DNA of 64,000 nucleotides from JBMOKU01 sp049324315 (GTDB lineage: Bacteria; Bacillota; Clostridia; Peptostreptococcales; Thermotaleaceae). Under the pieces are notes generated by a model. The model was not told the origin of the DNA and did no database searches. It worked only from the letters and a program-made list of their open reading frames with translations. This document shows, in pieces, positions 34,307 through 42,622 of this stretch. The stretch is taken from assembly GCA_049324315.1 (NCBI GenBank), contig JBMOKU010000055.1, forward strand, positions 143,384 to 207,383, written 5' to 3'. Numbering within the stretch: the stretch's first letter is position 1; each line of letters opens with the position of its first letter. The translations under genes and the position numbers were made by a program.

Positions 34307-35140
34307 CTATTTGCTTAGTAATGCAAACAGTTCTTCTTTTGTTTTGGGTATTCTTTCATCTTTTAGATGGGGCTTGCTTTTTATCAGCTCTTCATATGCT
34401 TCAATAATCCAAGGTTTATCTAAACCCGCCTCGATCAGCAGTTCATTATCCTGAAAGATTACTTCCGGCAGACCGTCAGCAATGATTTTCCCCTCTTTCA
34501 TCACAAAAACATGGTCTGCCCAAGGATATACTCTATCCATGTCATGACTGGAAAGGACGAGGGTTTTTCCTTCCTGATTCAATTCATCAAAAAACGTCAT
34601 CAAAGACTTGCTGGTGACCGGGTCAACAAAGGCTGTAGGTTCGTCCAAAAATATGACATTAGGGTCCATAGCCAATATATCAGCAACAGCAACCCTTTTC
34701 TTTTGCCCGCCACTTAAAAAATGAGTGGGTTTATCTTTTAAATCTAGCACTTCTGTTTTTTCCAATGCATCTAATACTCTTTTCTTTACTTCTTCTTTCG
34801 GCAGATCCAAATTCATAGGCCCAAAGGATACCTCTTGAAATACATTGGCTGAAAACAGCTGAACATTTGCATCTTGAAAAACAATGCCTATGTTTTTTCT
34901 GAGGGCTAGCGTCTCTTCCTTTGTATATCGAATTTCCTGACCATTATACACAATCTTTCCCTTCGCAGGCTTATAAACACCATTGAGGTTTAGAAACAGC
35001 GTAGTCTTTCCTGCACCATTCGATCCTACAATGGCAATCTTTTTTCCTCTCTCCAAGGAAATGGATAGCTTTGAAAGGGCATAAGTGCCATCAGGATACA
35101 CATAATCGATATCTTTTGCTTCTATAATAAATTCTTTCAA
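34307..35140 (-). CDS. cbiO: Cobalt ECF transporter ATP-binding protein
   Basis: The 277-residue ATPase drives cobalt import by the CbiMNQO complex at the inner face of the membrane. Walker A is GSNGAGKT, the Q loop is in VFQDANVQLF, the ABC signature is LSGGQKKRVAVA and Walker B is VIFLDEPTAF, with the H loop in LSSHDMD. The open frame extends to 35167, but TTG 35140 lies seven bases after GGAGG and gives the normal N-terminus LKEFIIEAKDIDYVY. It is the fourth gene in the cbiMNQO operon. Confidence 0.93.
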   Translation of the reverse strand: MKEFIIEAKDIDYVYPDGTYALSKLSISLERGKKIAIVGSNGAGKTTLFLNLNGVYKPAKGKIVYNGQEIRYTKEETLALRKNIGIVFQDANVQLFSANVFQEVSFGPMNLDLPKEEVKKRVLDALEKTEVLDLKDKPTHFLSGGQKKRVAVADILAMDPNVIFLDEPTAFVDPVTSKSLMTFFDELNQEGKTLVLSSHDMDRVYPWADHVFVMKEGKIIADGLPEVIFQDNELLIEAGLDKPWIIEAYEELIKSKPHLKDERIPKTKEELFALLSK

Positions 35141-35174
35141 ATAATCTCCTCCAAACCCACTCTCCACTGTCTCA

Positions 35175-35942
35175 TTATAACATATACGTCAGTATCAAGA
35201 GAAAAAATAGCCAAAAAAGAATGAATCCAATATTTGTTTTCGAAATCGCAAAATCCTCTTCCAGCACTTTTAATTCTCCAGTGTAGCCTCTGGCGGACAA
35301 TGCTAGATACAATTCATTGGAACGATGGAATGCCTTGATAAACAGGTTTGATATTAATTGCCCTAAAGAATGATAGCTTTTATAGTAAGAGCTGTACCCC
35401 AGCCTACAATCTTGTGAAACGTAAATCATCGCTCCCGTCTCCATCAACACGAAGATAAAGCGGTAAATCAGAATCATCAGTTCGATAAGAATGCCAGGTA
35501 TTTTCAGCCTTTTTAGCAAGCTGATGATATCCACCATGGGAGTTGTCAAAGCCAATAAATATAAGCATGTTACTGCTGCATAAGCTCGTGTGAAAACAAC
35601 TGCGGCCTCTTTGAATCCTTGCTTGCTGATTCCAACCATCCACTCCCCTATGGGAAACCCAATCATCAAAAGATTTGCATCTTTCGTTATGTCTATTGCA
35701 ATTCCTGCAACGCCCATGATCAAAAAAAGCATGGGAAGCATCATAAAACCCGCATAAGTCTTAGCAGGTATCCGGGCTTTGAATACAATTAAAAACGACA
35801 TAAAGGTTATTACAATGGCATGCAATAACCAAGATGTGTTTAGTAGAGAAATCATTAAAGTAAAAATTGCCAAACAAAATTTCTCTATGGGGTGTATAGC
35901 TTTCCATTTATTAATATAAGCATATTGGTCTATTGTGATCAT
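35175..35942 (-). CDS. cbiQ: Cobalt ECF transporter T component
   Basis: A 255-residue membrane protein with five or six helices. CbiQ couples the ATPase to the substrate-binding CbiM/CbiN. The two coupling helices with Ala-Arg-Gly signatures are recognisable as LKIPGILIELMILIYRF and the LALSARGYTG motif near residue 220. It starts directly after the cbiN stop codon with little ribosome site, suggesting translational coupling. Confidence 0.92.
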   Translation of the reverse strand: MITIDQYAYINKWKAIHPIEKFCLAIFTLMISLLNTSWLLHAIVITFMSFLIVFKARIPAKTYAGFMMLPMLFLIMGVAGIAIDITKDANLLMIGFPIGEWMVGISKQGFKEAAVVFTRAYAAVTCLYLLALTTPMVDIISLLKRLKIPGILIELMILIYRFIFVLMETGAMIYVSQDCRLGYSSYYKSYHSLGQLISNLFIKAFHRSNELYLALSARGYTGELKVLEEDFAISKTNIGFILFWLFFLLILTYML

Positions 35943-36239
35943 CTAACTGTTAACCACCTTGTTACCTTTTTTTTTACCTACATGATAGCCAATAAAATAA
36001 GCGATAAAACCTGCACCAAGGGCAGCTTGTAATGAAAACAACAAGCTTTCGGTTTCTCCACTAGGTGGCTCCCATATGGAACTGAACCATGGTTCATAAT
36101 CTGGGCGCAGTTCTGTTATCATCTCTTCAGCTGCACCATCTGCACCTCCAAATTCTGCACTACGATTTATGATTAAAGGAATAACCGCAATTAGAATAAC
36201 CAATACAATCAATAGTAAGTTCTTCTTTGCCAAGCTCAT
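35943..36239 (-). CDS. cbiN: Cobalt transport accessory protein CbiN
   Basis: The 98-residue protein has two helices (about 8-25 and 68-85) around an extracellular loop, LRPDYEPWFSSIWEPPSGETE, which carries the diagnostic Y-PWF...WEPPSGE motif. CbiN loads cobalt into CbiM. Its ATG overlaps the cbiM stop codon as TAATG, with GGGAGGGG upstream. Confidence 0.93.
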   Translation of the reverse strand: MSLAKKNLLLIVLVILIAVIPLIINRSAEFGGADGAAEEMITELRPDYEPWFSSIWEPPSGETESLLFSLQAALGAGFIAYFIGYHVGKKKGNKVVNS

Positions 36240-36985
36240 TATTTCCCCTCCCTTGCGAAAGACAATTCCTCTAATTCCTGCTGATTATAGGCCGTTAGGA
36301 TATTGTAAATCACCACGGTCAGCAAACCTTCGCTGATGGCTAAAGGAATCTGGGTTACGGCAAATATACCCAGGAACTTGGTGATAGCAGCAAACATTCC
36401 TGCATCTGTGGGGAATGCAATCCCCAATTGTACGGAAGTAACCACGTAGGTAATCAAATCCCCCAAGGCAGCAGCAGAAAAAACACATATACTTTGAGAA
36501 GCACCAGATTTTTTCAGTAGCTTATAAACTGCAAAGGAAGCAAAGGGCCCGGCTATTCCCATGGAAAATACATTGGCTCCTAAGGTTGTCAGTCCTCCAT
36601 GGGCAAGCAGCACTGCTTGGAACAAAAGTACGATCAAGCTCAGCACACTGGCGGCCGTCGGTCCAAAAAGGATGGCTCCCAATCCCACACCGGTAGGATG
36701 AGAACTGCTTCCTGTTACTGAGGGCAGTTTAAGGGCTGAAAGAACAAAGGCAAATGCCCCGCACAGTCCCAGAAGCATTTTCATATTAGGGTTATGATCC
36801 GTAATTTTTTTGATGGATTTTATCCCCATCACGATGAAGGGTATCGATACGACAAACCAGAAGGCTGCCCAAACCGGCGGCAAAAAACCCTCCATGATAT
36901 GCATGGCAAATACGGGCTGTGGTGATAATACCATGACGAAAAAACTAAAAACTGCTGTTAAAATGATGTGTTTCTTGACTTTCAT
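36239..36985 (-). CDS. cbiM: Cobalt ECF transporter substrate-binding protein
   Basis: The 248-residue CbiM has an N-terminal signal segment ending QPVFA, after which the mature chain begins MHIMEG. In CbiM proteins the new N-terminal Met and the His of MHIMEG bind cobalt, so cleavage is needed for function. Seven membrane helices follow, with GSSHPTGVGLGAILFGP as a conserved block. The ATG at 36985 has AGGAGGG nine bases upstream; the earlier ATG at 37006 lies before that site. It is the first gene behind the cobalamin riboswitch. Confidence 0.93.
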   Translation of the reverse strand: MKVKKHIILTAVFSFFVMVLSPQPVFAMHIMEGFLPPVWAAFWFVVSIPFIVMGIKSIKKITDHNPNMKMLLGLCGAFAFVLSALKLPSVTGSSSHPTGVGLGAILFGPTAASVLSLIVLLFQAVLLAHGGLTTLGANVFSMGIAGPFASFAVYKLLKKSGASQSICVFSAAALGDLITYVVTSVQLGIAFPTDAGMFAAITKFLGIFAVTQIPLAISEGLLTVVIYNILTAYNQQELEELSFAREGK

Positions 36986-37042
36986 TTCTTTCCCTCCTGC
37001 TATCATACGAATCTATGAAATCTATCCTTAATAAAGGAGCAA

Positions 37043-37071
37043 TAAAAAAATCTAACTTCAGAGTTAGATTT
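37043..37071 (-). terminator. Riboswitch-linked terminator before cbiM
   Basis: On the minus strand AAATCTAACT pairs with AGTTAGATTT around CTGA and runs into a further T tract. It lies between the riboswitch aptamer and cbiM, so it is the expression platform: cobalamin binding would favour this hairpin and stop transcription (established for the class, inferred here). Confidence 0.85.
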
Positions 37072-37109
37072 ACGACGGTTTATTACCCGATTTGTTCTTA
37101 TGGTAATAA

Positions 37110-37305
37110 GGCAATCGTTGTCTGCTTCCCTCCGAAGGCAACTGATTCCAGATACAGGCAGGTTTCCTGGCTAGCGCGTCTTCCTACTACCTCGTCTTCC
37201 TTGTTGCCAAGTGACATACTGAGGGTTCGTCTTCGCTTACAGTAGCGGGGGCTGCACCGGATTTACACCGGACTTCCCTATTATCCATAAAAATGGCACC
37301 TATAT
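37110..37305 (-). promoter_or_regulatory. Cobalamin riboswitch
   Basis: The minus strand carries the standard elements in order: GGTGCC near 37295, GGGAA, GGTGTAAATCCGGTGC, GCCCCCGCTACTGTAAGCG, and the B12 box AGCCAGGAAACCTGCC at 37157-37172. This is a full aptamer of the AdoCbl/cobalamin class. A promoter lies 27 bases upstream and a terminator downstream, before cbiM. High cobalamin should reduce cobalt uptake. Confidence 0.95.
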
Positions 37306-37331
37306 CTTTTTGTATTCGATTTCTTATTAGT

Positions 37332-37360
37332 ATTATATCAAAAGGGATTTTATGATACAA
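37332..37360 (-). promoter_or_regulatory. Promoter of the cobalamin riboswitch/cbi operon
   Basis: On the minus strand TTGTAT (37355-37360) and a perfect TATAAT (37332-37337) are spaced by exactly 17 bases, just upstream of the aptamer. Confidence 0.75.
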
Positions 37361-37454
37361 TAAATATGCTTATTTCGTGATTTTCATGGTATATTCTTAT
37401 ACTTTCCTATGGAATTTGCCGCTCCTTTTAGCAAATCATATATCCTTCACAAAA

Positions 37455-38156
37455 CTAAGCAGTAATATTCTTGTTGATAACAATGGTTGAAAAATAAGAT
37501 ATTTGCCCTTTATCCACATTCTCCAGATTTCGATAAACCTTCTCTTCTTCAAGGGAAGAATTGCTGACCAGGATGGCATGCTTCTCCAGTTTATGTTCTT
37601 TGATTTTGTCAATAATATCTTGGAAGTTTTTATACACCTTCATCAATACGATGGAGTTAAAATTGGCCAAAGCAAAATCAATTTTTTCATGATCTGTCGT
37701 ACAAGGAACAACAACGAGAGAGTCTTTATCAAAAACCAATGGCATGTTATGACTGGCAGCAATATTGGCAAAGGAAGTTATGCCCGGCACCGTCTCTATG
37801 TCAATTTTACCTTGCAATCTGATTAACAGGTATATATATGTACTGTAGGTCATGGAATCCCCTAATGTAATGAACGCCACATTCTTTCCACCTTTTACCT
37901 GTGCCTCAATATCTTCAGCAATCTCATCCCATGCTTCATTTTTTTCCTCTTCATTAAAATTCATAGGAAAGTGCTTTTGGATAATCTCTGCTTTCGGGTT
38001 AATATAATCCTTTACAATGGATAATGCAAGGCTGTCCCCACCTTTTTTAGCTTCCGGTGTAAAGATTACATCAATACTTTCCAGAATCTTTACAGCCTTT
38101 AACGTCAAAAGAGAACTGTCTCCCGGCCCTGTTCCTATTCCGTATAGTTTTGCCAT
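37455..38156 (-). CDS. cbiL: Precorrin-2/cobalt-factor II C20-methyltransferase
   Basis: A 233-residue SAM-dependent methyltransferase of the CbiL/CobI type, acting at C20 of the corrin precursor in the cytosol. The tetrapyrrole methylase fold shows YGIGTGPGD at residues 4-12, TPEAKKGGDSLA near 34, TLGDSMTYSTY near 98 and VPGITSFANIAA near 125. The ATG at 38156 follows AAAGGATG. It is 117 bases downstream of cbiK. The other corrin-ring genes are not in the window. Confidence 0.9.
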   Translation of the reverse strand: MAKLYGIGTGPGDSSLLTLKAVKILESIDVIFTPEAKKGGDSLALSIVKDYINPKAEIIQKHFPMNFNEEEKNEAWDEIAEDIEAQVKGGKNVAFITLGDSMTYSTYIYLLIRLQGKIDIETVPGITSFANIAASHNMPLVFDKDSLVVVPCTTDHEKIDFALANFNSIVLMKVYKNFQDIIDKIKEHKLEKHAILVSNSSLEEEKVYRNLENVDKGQISYFSTIVINKNITA

Positions 38157-38229
38157 TTTCGTCATCCTTTCTAGATATAAAGATATTCAACTTCGTTATT
38201 ATATCATAACTATTTACAACTCAAAAAGA

Positions 38230-38264
38230 AAAAATCATCAGCAATCTGTTGTCTGCTGATGATT
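38230..38264 (-). terminator. Hairpin between cbiK and cbiL
   Basis: On the minus strand AATCATCAGCA and its complement pair around a 10-base loop and are followed by TTTTTTC. It lies just after the cbiK stop and before cbiL, so cbiL probably has its own promoter or depends on read-through. Confidence 0.8.
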
Positions 38265-38272
38265 AAACTATT

Positions 38273-39070
38273 CTATAATTTTTCTACTGCCTCTTTGGTA
38301 TGTTCCAGATAAATCTTTTGAATTTCTACATTTTCACCAAGACCATGGATATACGTATCCACCTCAAAGCCTTCCTTTTGCAGGATGCATTTCCATGAAT
38401 CCTCTTCATCTCCTGCCATATCGTTGACGGTATGATCACCAGCTACCAGCATCAGCGGCATTAATGTCACTTTTCGAATGTTCTTTTCCTGGAGTTTTTT
38501 GATGACACTGTCAATTTCAGGGTATCCTTCAACGGTTCCGACAAAAACGTTTTTCATATCTAAATCTTCAAAAACATATTGAATGCATGCATAAGCTGCA
38601 TTGATTGGATGGTCTGTCCCGTGTCCCATAAATACAACTGCTTCTTGGTCTTCCAATTCATAAATCTGGTTTTTTAGGGCTTCGGCCACACTTTTATAAT
38701 CATCTATGGTTGTGAGCAGTGGATTCCCAACGACTAATTTTTCAAATTCATCTTGGAAAGGAGCTGTCTCTCGCAAAACATCATGATATTCGTAACCACA
38801 GATGATATGAAGGGGCTGCAGTACTACATGGGTATATCCTTCTTCCTTTAGCTTACGAAGCGCCTCTGTAGGGCTATCTACCATGATGCCATCCCTTTTT
38901 TTCAACACCTTCATCACCATCTCCGAGGTAAATGCCCTTCGTATCTCATATCCTGGGAAATGTTCCTTAATGCAGTTTTCTACTGCATCAATGTTCAATT
39001 TTCTTGTCTGTTCATAGCTTGTTCCAAAGCTGGTTACCAAAATTGCTTTTTTCATTTTATCCTGTGTCAT
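38273..39070 (-). CDS. cbiK: Sirohydrochlorin cobaltochelatase, CbiK type
   Basis: The 265-residue class II chelatase inserts Co2+ into sirohydrochlorin, the first committed step of anaerobic cobalamin synthesis. It has two CbiK half domains. Metal-binding His are seen in PLHIICGYEYHD near 90 and in FMGHGTDHP near 148, with a third in VAGDHTVND near 212. Start options are ATG 39070 or ATG 39055; both have weak sites. Because sirohydrochlorin is also the precursor of siroheme used by the sulfite reductase at 48437, the gene links the cobalamin and sulfur blocks metabolically. It follows a LytTR regulator gene by 37 bases. Confidence 0.9.
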   Translation of the reverse strand: MTQDKMKKAILVTSFGTSYEQTRKLNIDAVENCIKEHFPGYEIRRAFTSEMVMKVLKKRDGIMVDSPTEALRKLKEEGYTHVVLQPLHIICGYEYHDVLRETAPFQDEFEKLVVGNPLLTTIDDYKSVAEALKNQIYELEDQEAVVFMGHGTDHPINAAYACIQYVFEDLDMKNVFVGTVEGYPEIDSVIKKLQEKNIRKVTLMPLMLVAGDHTVNDMAGDEEDSWKCILQKEGFEVDTYIHGLGENVEIQKIYLEHTKEAVEKL

Positions 39071-39107
39071 TTCATCTGCCTCTTTCTTTGATATTGTGTA
39101 TCCCTAT

Positions 39108-39470
39108 TTATAACACCTCTATATGATCATAAAGCTTTCTTTCATTCTGTTTTGTAATCAACGCTTTTTCCTTAGTATGCTCCATTACTACAAAGGTTTC
39201 TAACTCCGTGGAAACAACTTTTTGGATCAACATCAGGTTAATGATATAGGATTGATGGGCTCTGAAGAAATGTCGATTGTCCAGTTTTTTTTCTATACTA
39301 TTCAAACTGGCATTAATACTAAAAACGTCTCCATCTATGGTATGTATATCTGTTTTTCTTCCATTTTTCACGAACATAATAATGTTTCGCTTGGGTATAA
39401 ACAGCCGTTCATTCCCATGCTTTACACATACTTTTCCATGGATTAACTTCATTGTTTTCATATCTTCCAT
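39108..39470 (-). CDS. Stand-alone LytTR DNA-binding protein
   Basis: A small regulator (about 120 residues from ATG 39470, or 130 if from 39500) that consists almost only of a LytTR DNA-binding domain. The family features are KRNIIMFVKNGRKTDIHT, FSINASLNSIEKKL and FFRAHQSYIINL. There is no receiver domain, so it is not a classical response regulator; such forms can be controlled by their own level or by a membrane partner. It may be cotranscribed with cbiK, 37 bases downstream. Its target is unknown. The start is uncertain because no strong ribosome site is seen. Confidence 0.8.
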   Translation of the reverse strand: MEDMKTMKLIHGKVCVKHGNERLFIPKRNIIMFVKNGRKTDIHTIDGDVFSINASLNSIEKKLDNRHFFRAHQSYIINLMLIQKVVSTELETFVVMEHTKEKALITKQNERKLYDHIEVL

Positions 39471-39520
39471 GCTTCTCATCCCCAAAAATTGTAATATCAT
39501 GATAAGTCACACTAAATGCG

Positions 39521-39616
39521 TTACATCCGCTACGCCACGGGGACAGTTCCATCGTCTTCCCTTCGGTCCTCCGCTACGCTCCGGAGACGCTCGAACCGTC
39601 CCCATGACTCCGCTAC
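39521..39616. repeat. 96-bp dispersed repeat, copy B
   Basis: It matches 12741-12836 with six substitutions in the same orientation. The fold is kept: GGGGACAGTTC at the left pairs with GAACCGTCCCC at the right. It lies between the LytTR gene start and the sulfate operon end. Confidence 0.8.
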
Positions 39617-39693
39617 TTTGTGATTGTTATAACATAATAGCATCTATCATTATATAAAATACAGGATAAAATTTCAACAATACCAAAATAGGT

Positions 39694-39782
39694 TTCACCC
39701 GAGCAAGACTTGGGGGATGGTCCACTGTCCGGCACGCTTTTTGCCGGACGGAGGCCCTATCCCCATGTGTTGCTCGGGTGAA
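39694..39782. repeat. 89-bp palindromic element with nested hairpins
   Basis: Perfect 13-bp terminal inverted repeats TTCACCCGAGCAA (39694-39706) and their complement (39770-39782) enclose a second imperfect pair (GGGGGAT/ATCCCC) and a central perfect 8-bp hairpin GTCCGGCA. Its GC content is far above the flanks. It lies 14 bases after the cysN stop codon, so it may double as the operon terminator although no T tract follows. Confidence 0.75.
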
Positions 39783-39796
39783 CTCATGAATAATCT

Positions 39797-41626
39797 TTAT
39801 TGAATCAAGTTTACAAGGGATTCTGCTATTTTATCGGAATTGATTTCCCAATGATCTACATACAGCATAATTACCGGATAATCCGACTTTTCGTAATAAA
39901 ATTGCTTATCATCGCCGTCATATATTCCACTGGGACTTCTTCTCTTACATACTTCTTCTGTGGCTTCCACAAGAACTTCAATATATTGATCTTCGCCGAT
40001 GACTTTTTTCGCAAATTCCCTATCTTGTTTAAATCTACCGACTGAGGTAACGATGGTAATCGTGCCGCTGTCGGCAAATAGATTGGCTACTTCTGCGATT
40101 CTCCTGGTCTGTTCATGGGCATCACCCTCTGTGAATTCTAAGTCTGAACTTAGCCCAAATCTCATATTTGCTGAATCCAGATAGTATACTCTTTTACCCA
40201 AGTCAAATAGTTTTTTCTCCAGCTTTACTGCAATTTCATTTTTACCACATCCGGGAAGACCTGTCAACCATATGACCGTCCCTCTTTGGTCGTACGCATT
40301 TTCTCTATCTTTCCGTGAAACCAGCCTTTTTCTAGGTGAAATGTTTATACTTTTCGTCACAATTTCCCTATTTTTCAAGGAATCTTCTATACCGGTTATG
40401 ATACCCCCACCGCTTACGTCATATCCATCCACAATGACGAATCTGCCGGTATTTTGAAGACTGCTGAATTCATCAAAACATACCATCTGTTTTGTCTTGA
40501 TGGTAACTTTAGCCACATCATTTCTTTTTACCACATGGGATTGATCCGTTTCTTCCAAGGTGGAAGCATCAATAATTCTATCAATGGAAAAAATCTCACA
40601 TTCCACTTCTTGTGTTGCAAGCTTCAGTGTATATTTTTTATCTCTTACCAGGTCATTCTTTCCCATCCAGAACAAGTTGGCATTGAACAGGTTTCCGGTT
40701 AAAACCGAATCCTTTCTATGAGAAATAATTTCTCCTCTTTTATTAAAAAATTCGTCCTCTACAGTGATGCCCACGGACATTCCTGCAGACACCCGATCAA
40801 GCTTCCCGTGATGATTCCAACATTCAATGGACTTTACCTTGGTAACCTTATTGCTGGGAAGGATCACAATCTCATCCCCTACCCGCAGGGTACCTGACTC
40901 AATCCTCCCGGCTATAATCCTTCTGTGGTCAAATTTATAAACGTCTTGAATGGGGAAGCGCAGGGGTTTCTCCTCTATCCCCTTTTCCTTTTCAATGAAA
41001 TCCATCGATTTTAGAATACATTTACCTCTGTACCAAGGCATCTTCGGAGACTCCATTGACACATTTTCTCCATAAAATGCCGAGATAGGAATATATTCTT
41101 GGGGATAGATGTTCAGACCATTTAGAAATATATTGAACTCCCGCTGAATCTGCTGGAATCTGCCTTGATCATAATTTACCAAGTCCATCTTGTTTACAAT
41201 CACATATACCTTCTCAATTCCCAGCAAAGAAAGAATGTATCCATGCCTTCTGGATTGTTCCTGAATTCCTTCATTGGCATCGATAAGCAAAAATGCTGCT
41301 TCTGCATTGGCTGCACCGGAGATCATGTTTTTCAAAAACTCTTTGTGTCCCGGTGCATCAATAATGACATAATCTCTCTTCTCTGTTGAGAATCTCAGTT
41401 GTGTCGTATCGATGGTTATCCCTTGCTTCTGTTCTTCCTCGAAAGCATCCAAGAGATATGCATATTCAAAGTCCTTACCTTTTTCTTTGGATATTCTTTT
41501 CACTTTATCCACGGCACCTTCCGGCAGAGAGTCTGTATCATACAATAACTTGCCGATCAAGGTGGATTTTCCATGGTCAACGTGCCCAACTACAACAATA
41601 TTTAGTATTTCTTTGCTCTGTTCCAT
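39797..41626 (-). CDS. cysN: Sulfate adenylyltransferase large subunit with degenerate APS-kinase domain
   Basis: The 609-residue protein is the GTPase subunit of ATP sulfurylase, which with CysD makes APS from sulfate and ATP. The EF-Tu-like half has G1 GHVDHGKST (14-22), G3 DAPGHKEF near 91 and G4 NKMD near 146. From about residue 445 it continues with an APS-kinase-like domain, but key residues are changed: Walker A reads GLPGCGKN, without Ser/Thr after Lys, the DGDN motif reads DSAN, and the usual FISPF segment is SVGRF. That domain is probably inactive. A full CysC is encoded 3.6 kb upstream in the same operon. The gene is the last of the sulfate operon. Confidence 0.92.
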   Translation of the reverse strand: MEQSKEILNIVVVGHVDHGKSTLIGKLLYDTDSLPEGAVDKVKRISKEKGKDFEYAYLLDAFEEEQKQGITIDTTQLRFSTEKRDYVIIDAPGHKEFLKNMISGAANAEAAFLLIDANEGIQEQSRRHGYILSLLGIEKVYVIVNKMDLVNYDQGRFQQIQREFNIFLNGLNIYPQEYIPISAFYGENVSMESPKMPWYRGKCILKSMDFIEKEKGIEEKPLRFPIQDVYKFDHRRIIAGRIESGTLRVGDEIVILPSNKVTKVKSIECWNHHGKLDRVSAGMSVGITVEDEFFNKRGEIISHRKDSVLTGNLFNANLFWMGKNDLVRDKKYTLKLATQEVECEIFSIDRIIDASTLEETDQSHVVKRNDVAKVTIKTKQMVCFDEFSSLQNTGRFVIVDGYDVSGGGIITGIEDSLKNREIVTKSINISPRKRLVSRKDRENAYDQRGTVIWLTGLPGCGKNEIAVKLEKKLFDLGKRVYYLDSANMRFGLSSDLEFTEGDAHEQTRRIAEVANLFADSGTITIVTSVGRFKQDREFAKKVIGEDQYIEVLVEATEEVCKRRSPSGIYDGDDKQFYYEKSDYPVIMLYVDHWEINSDKIAESLVNLIQ

Positions 41627-41640
41627 CCCTTGCCCCCCCT

Positions 41641-42447
41641 TTACATATATCCTTCTTTTCTCAGCTTTTGCATTGCGTGGGACTCTTCCTGATCCTGTGC
41701 CCTTCCTGCCCGTTCTGATTCTTTTGTATTCTTAAGCTCCTGGATAATATCTTCTACCGTAGCTGCATTTGACTCAATAGGATTCGTACAGGGTGCACAT
41801 CCAAGGCTCCTATAACGCTTTCCATCCTTTGCAAAATACAAATCAACAACCGGTATATTTTCTCGTTTGATATACTCCCAGATATCAATTTCATTCCAAT
41901 GCAGGATGGGATGCACGCGGATATGATTGCCTTTTTGAAAGTTGGTTTTAAATTGGTCCCATAATTCCGGAGGCTGATCGGTGTAATCCCATTCGCAATC
42001 CCCGTTTCTCTCGCTGAACACCCTCTCTTTGGAACGAGAACCTTCTTCGTCCCGGCGAATCCCTAAGATCAAGCCTTCGAACCCATAGTTTTTTACTACT
42101 TGCTGTAATCCCTCCGTCTTTAAGGCCTTACAGCATACCATTCTCCCTTTTTCCGGGCCCATGCCTTCCTTCAAGGCCTCCTGATTAATATTCACAATCA
42201 AATCCAAATTATATTCCTTCGTCATGCGGTCACGAAATTCAATCATCTCCGGTATCTTAAATGTGGTATCTACGTGGATAAACGGAAAAGGGCAGTGTCC
42301 GAAAAAAGCCTTTTTAGCCAGCCAAAGCAGTACCGTTGAATCCTTACCAATAGACCAAAGCATTCCCAATTTCCCAAAATGCTTATATGCTTCCCTTAAA
42401 ATATATATACTCTGTGCTTCCAATCGATCTAAGCGATCCATTACCAT
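41641..42447 (-). CDS. cysD: Sulfate adenylyltransferase small subunit
   Basis: The 268-residue CysD carries out sulfate adenylylation to APS. It belongs to the PP-loop family, and the motif here is SIGKDSTVLLWLAKKA near residue 32, with HVDTTFKIPEM near 58. The C-terminus has the RSLGCAPCTNPI cysteine pair. It has GGAGGGAGC before the ATG and ends 14 bases before cysN. The preceding gap (42448-42622) contains a palindromic element. Confidence 0.94.
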   Translation of the reverse strand: MVMDRLDRLEAQSIYILREAYKHFGKLGMLWSIGKDSTVLLWLAKKAFFGHCPFPFIHVDTTFKIPEMIEFRDRMTKEYNLDLIVNINQEALKEGMGPEKGRMVCCKALKTEGLQQVVKNYGFEGLILGIRRDEEGSRSKERVFSERNGDCEWDYTDQPPELWDQFKTNFQKGNHIRVHPILHWNEIDIWEYIKRENIPVVDLYFAKDGKRYRSLGCAPCTNPIESNAATVEDIIQELKNTKESERAGRAQDQEESHAMQKLRKEGYM

Positions 42448-42476
42448 GCTCCCTCCATTTCTTAGGCTTCTGAAAT

Positions 42477-42610
42477 AAAATAACTGGTCAAAGATGCTGA
42501 GGATATTTTGTGTCAGACAAGGAGACAGGTTCCGCTGCTAGCATCGCTATCAGTGGGTTCTGTCGACGCAGTATGCCGCAAAATAGACCAGCATACTGAC
42601 TTGTTATTTT
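42477..42610. repeat. MITE-like palindromic element inside the sulfate operon
   Basis: Imperfect terminal inverted repeats of about 22 bp, AAAATAACTGGTCA and AAAATAACAAGTCA (outer ends, read inwards), enclose a second pair of inverted sequences near ATATTTTGTGTCA and a central GC-rich loop. The 134-bp unit has no open frame and fills the gap between aprB and cysD. It could be a small non-autonomous mobile element, or an RNA processing site within the operon. Confidence 0.55.
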
Positions 42611-42622
42611 GTTGAAGATGCC

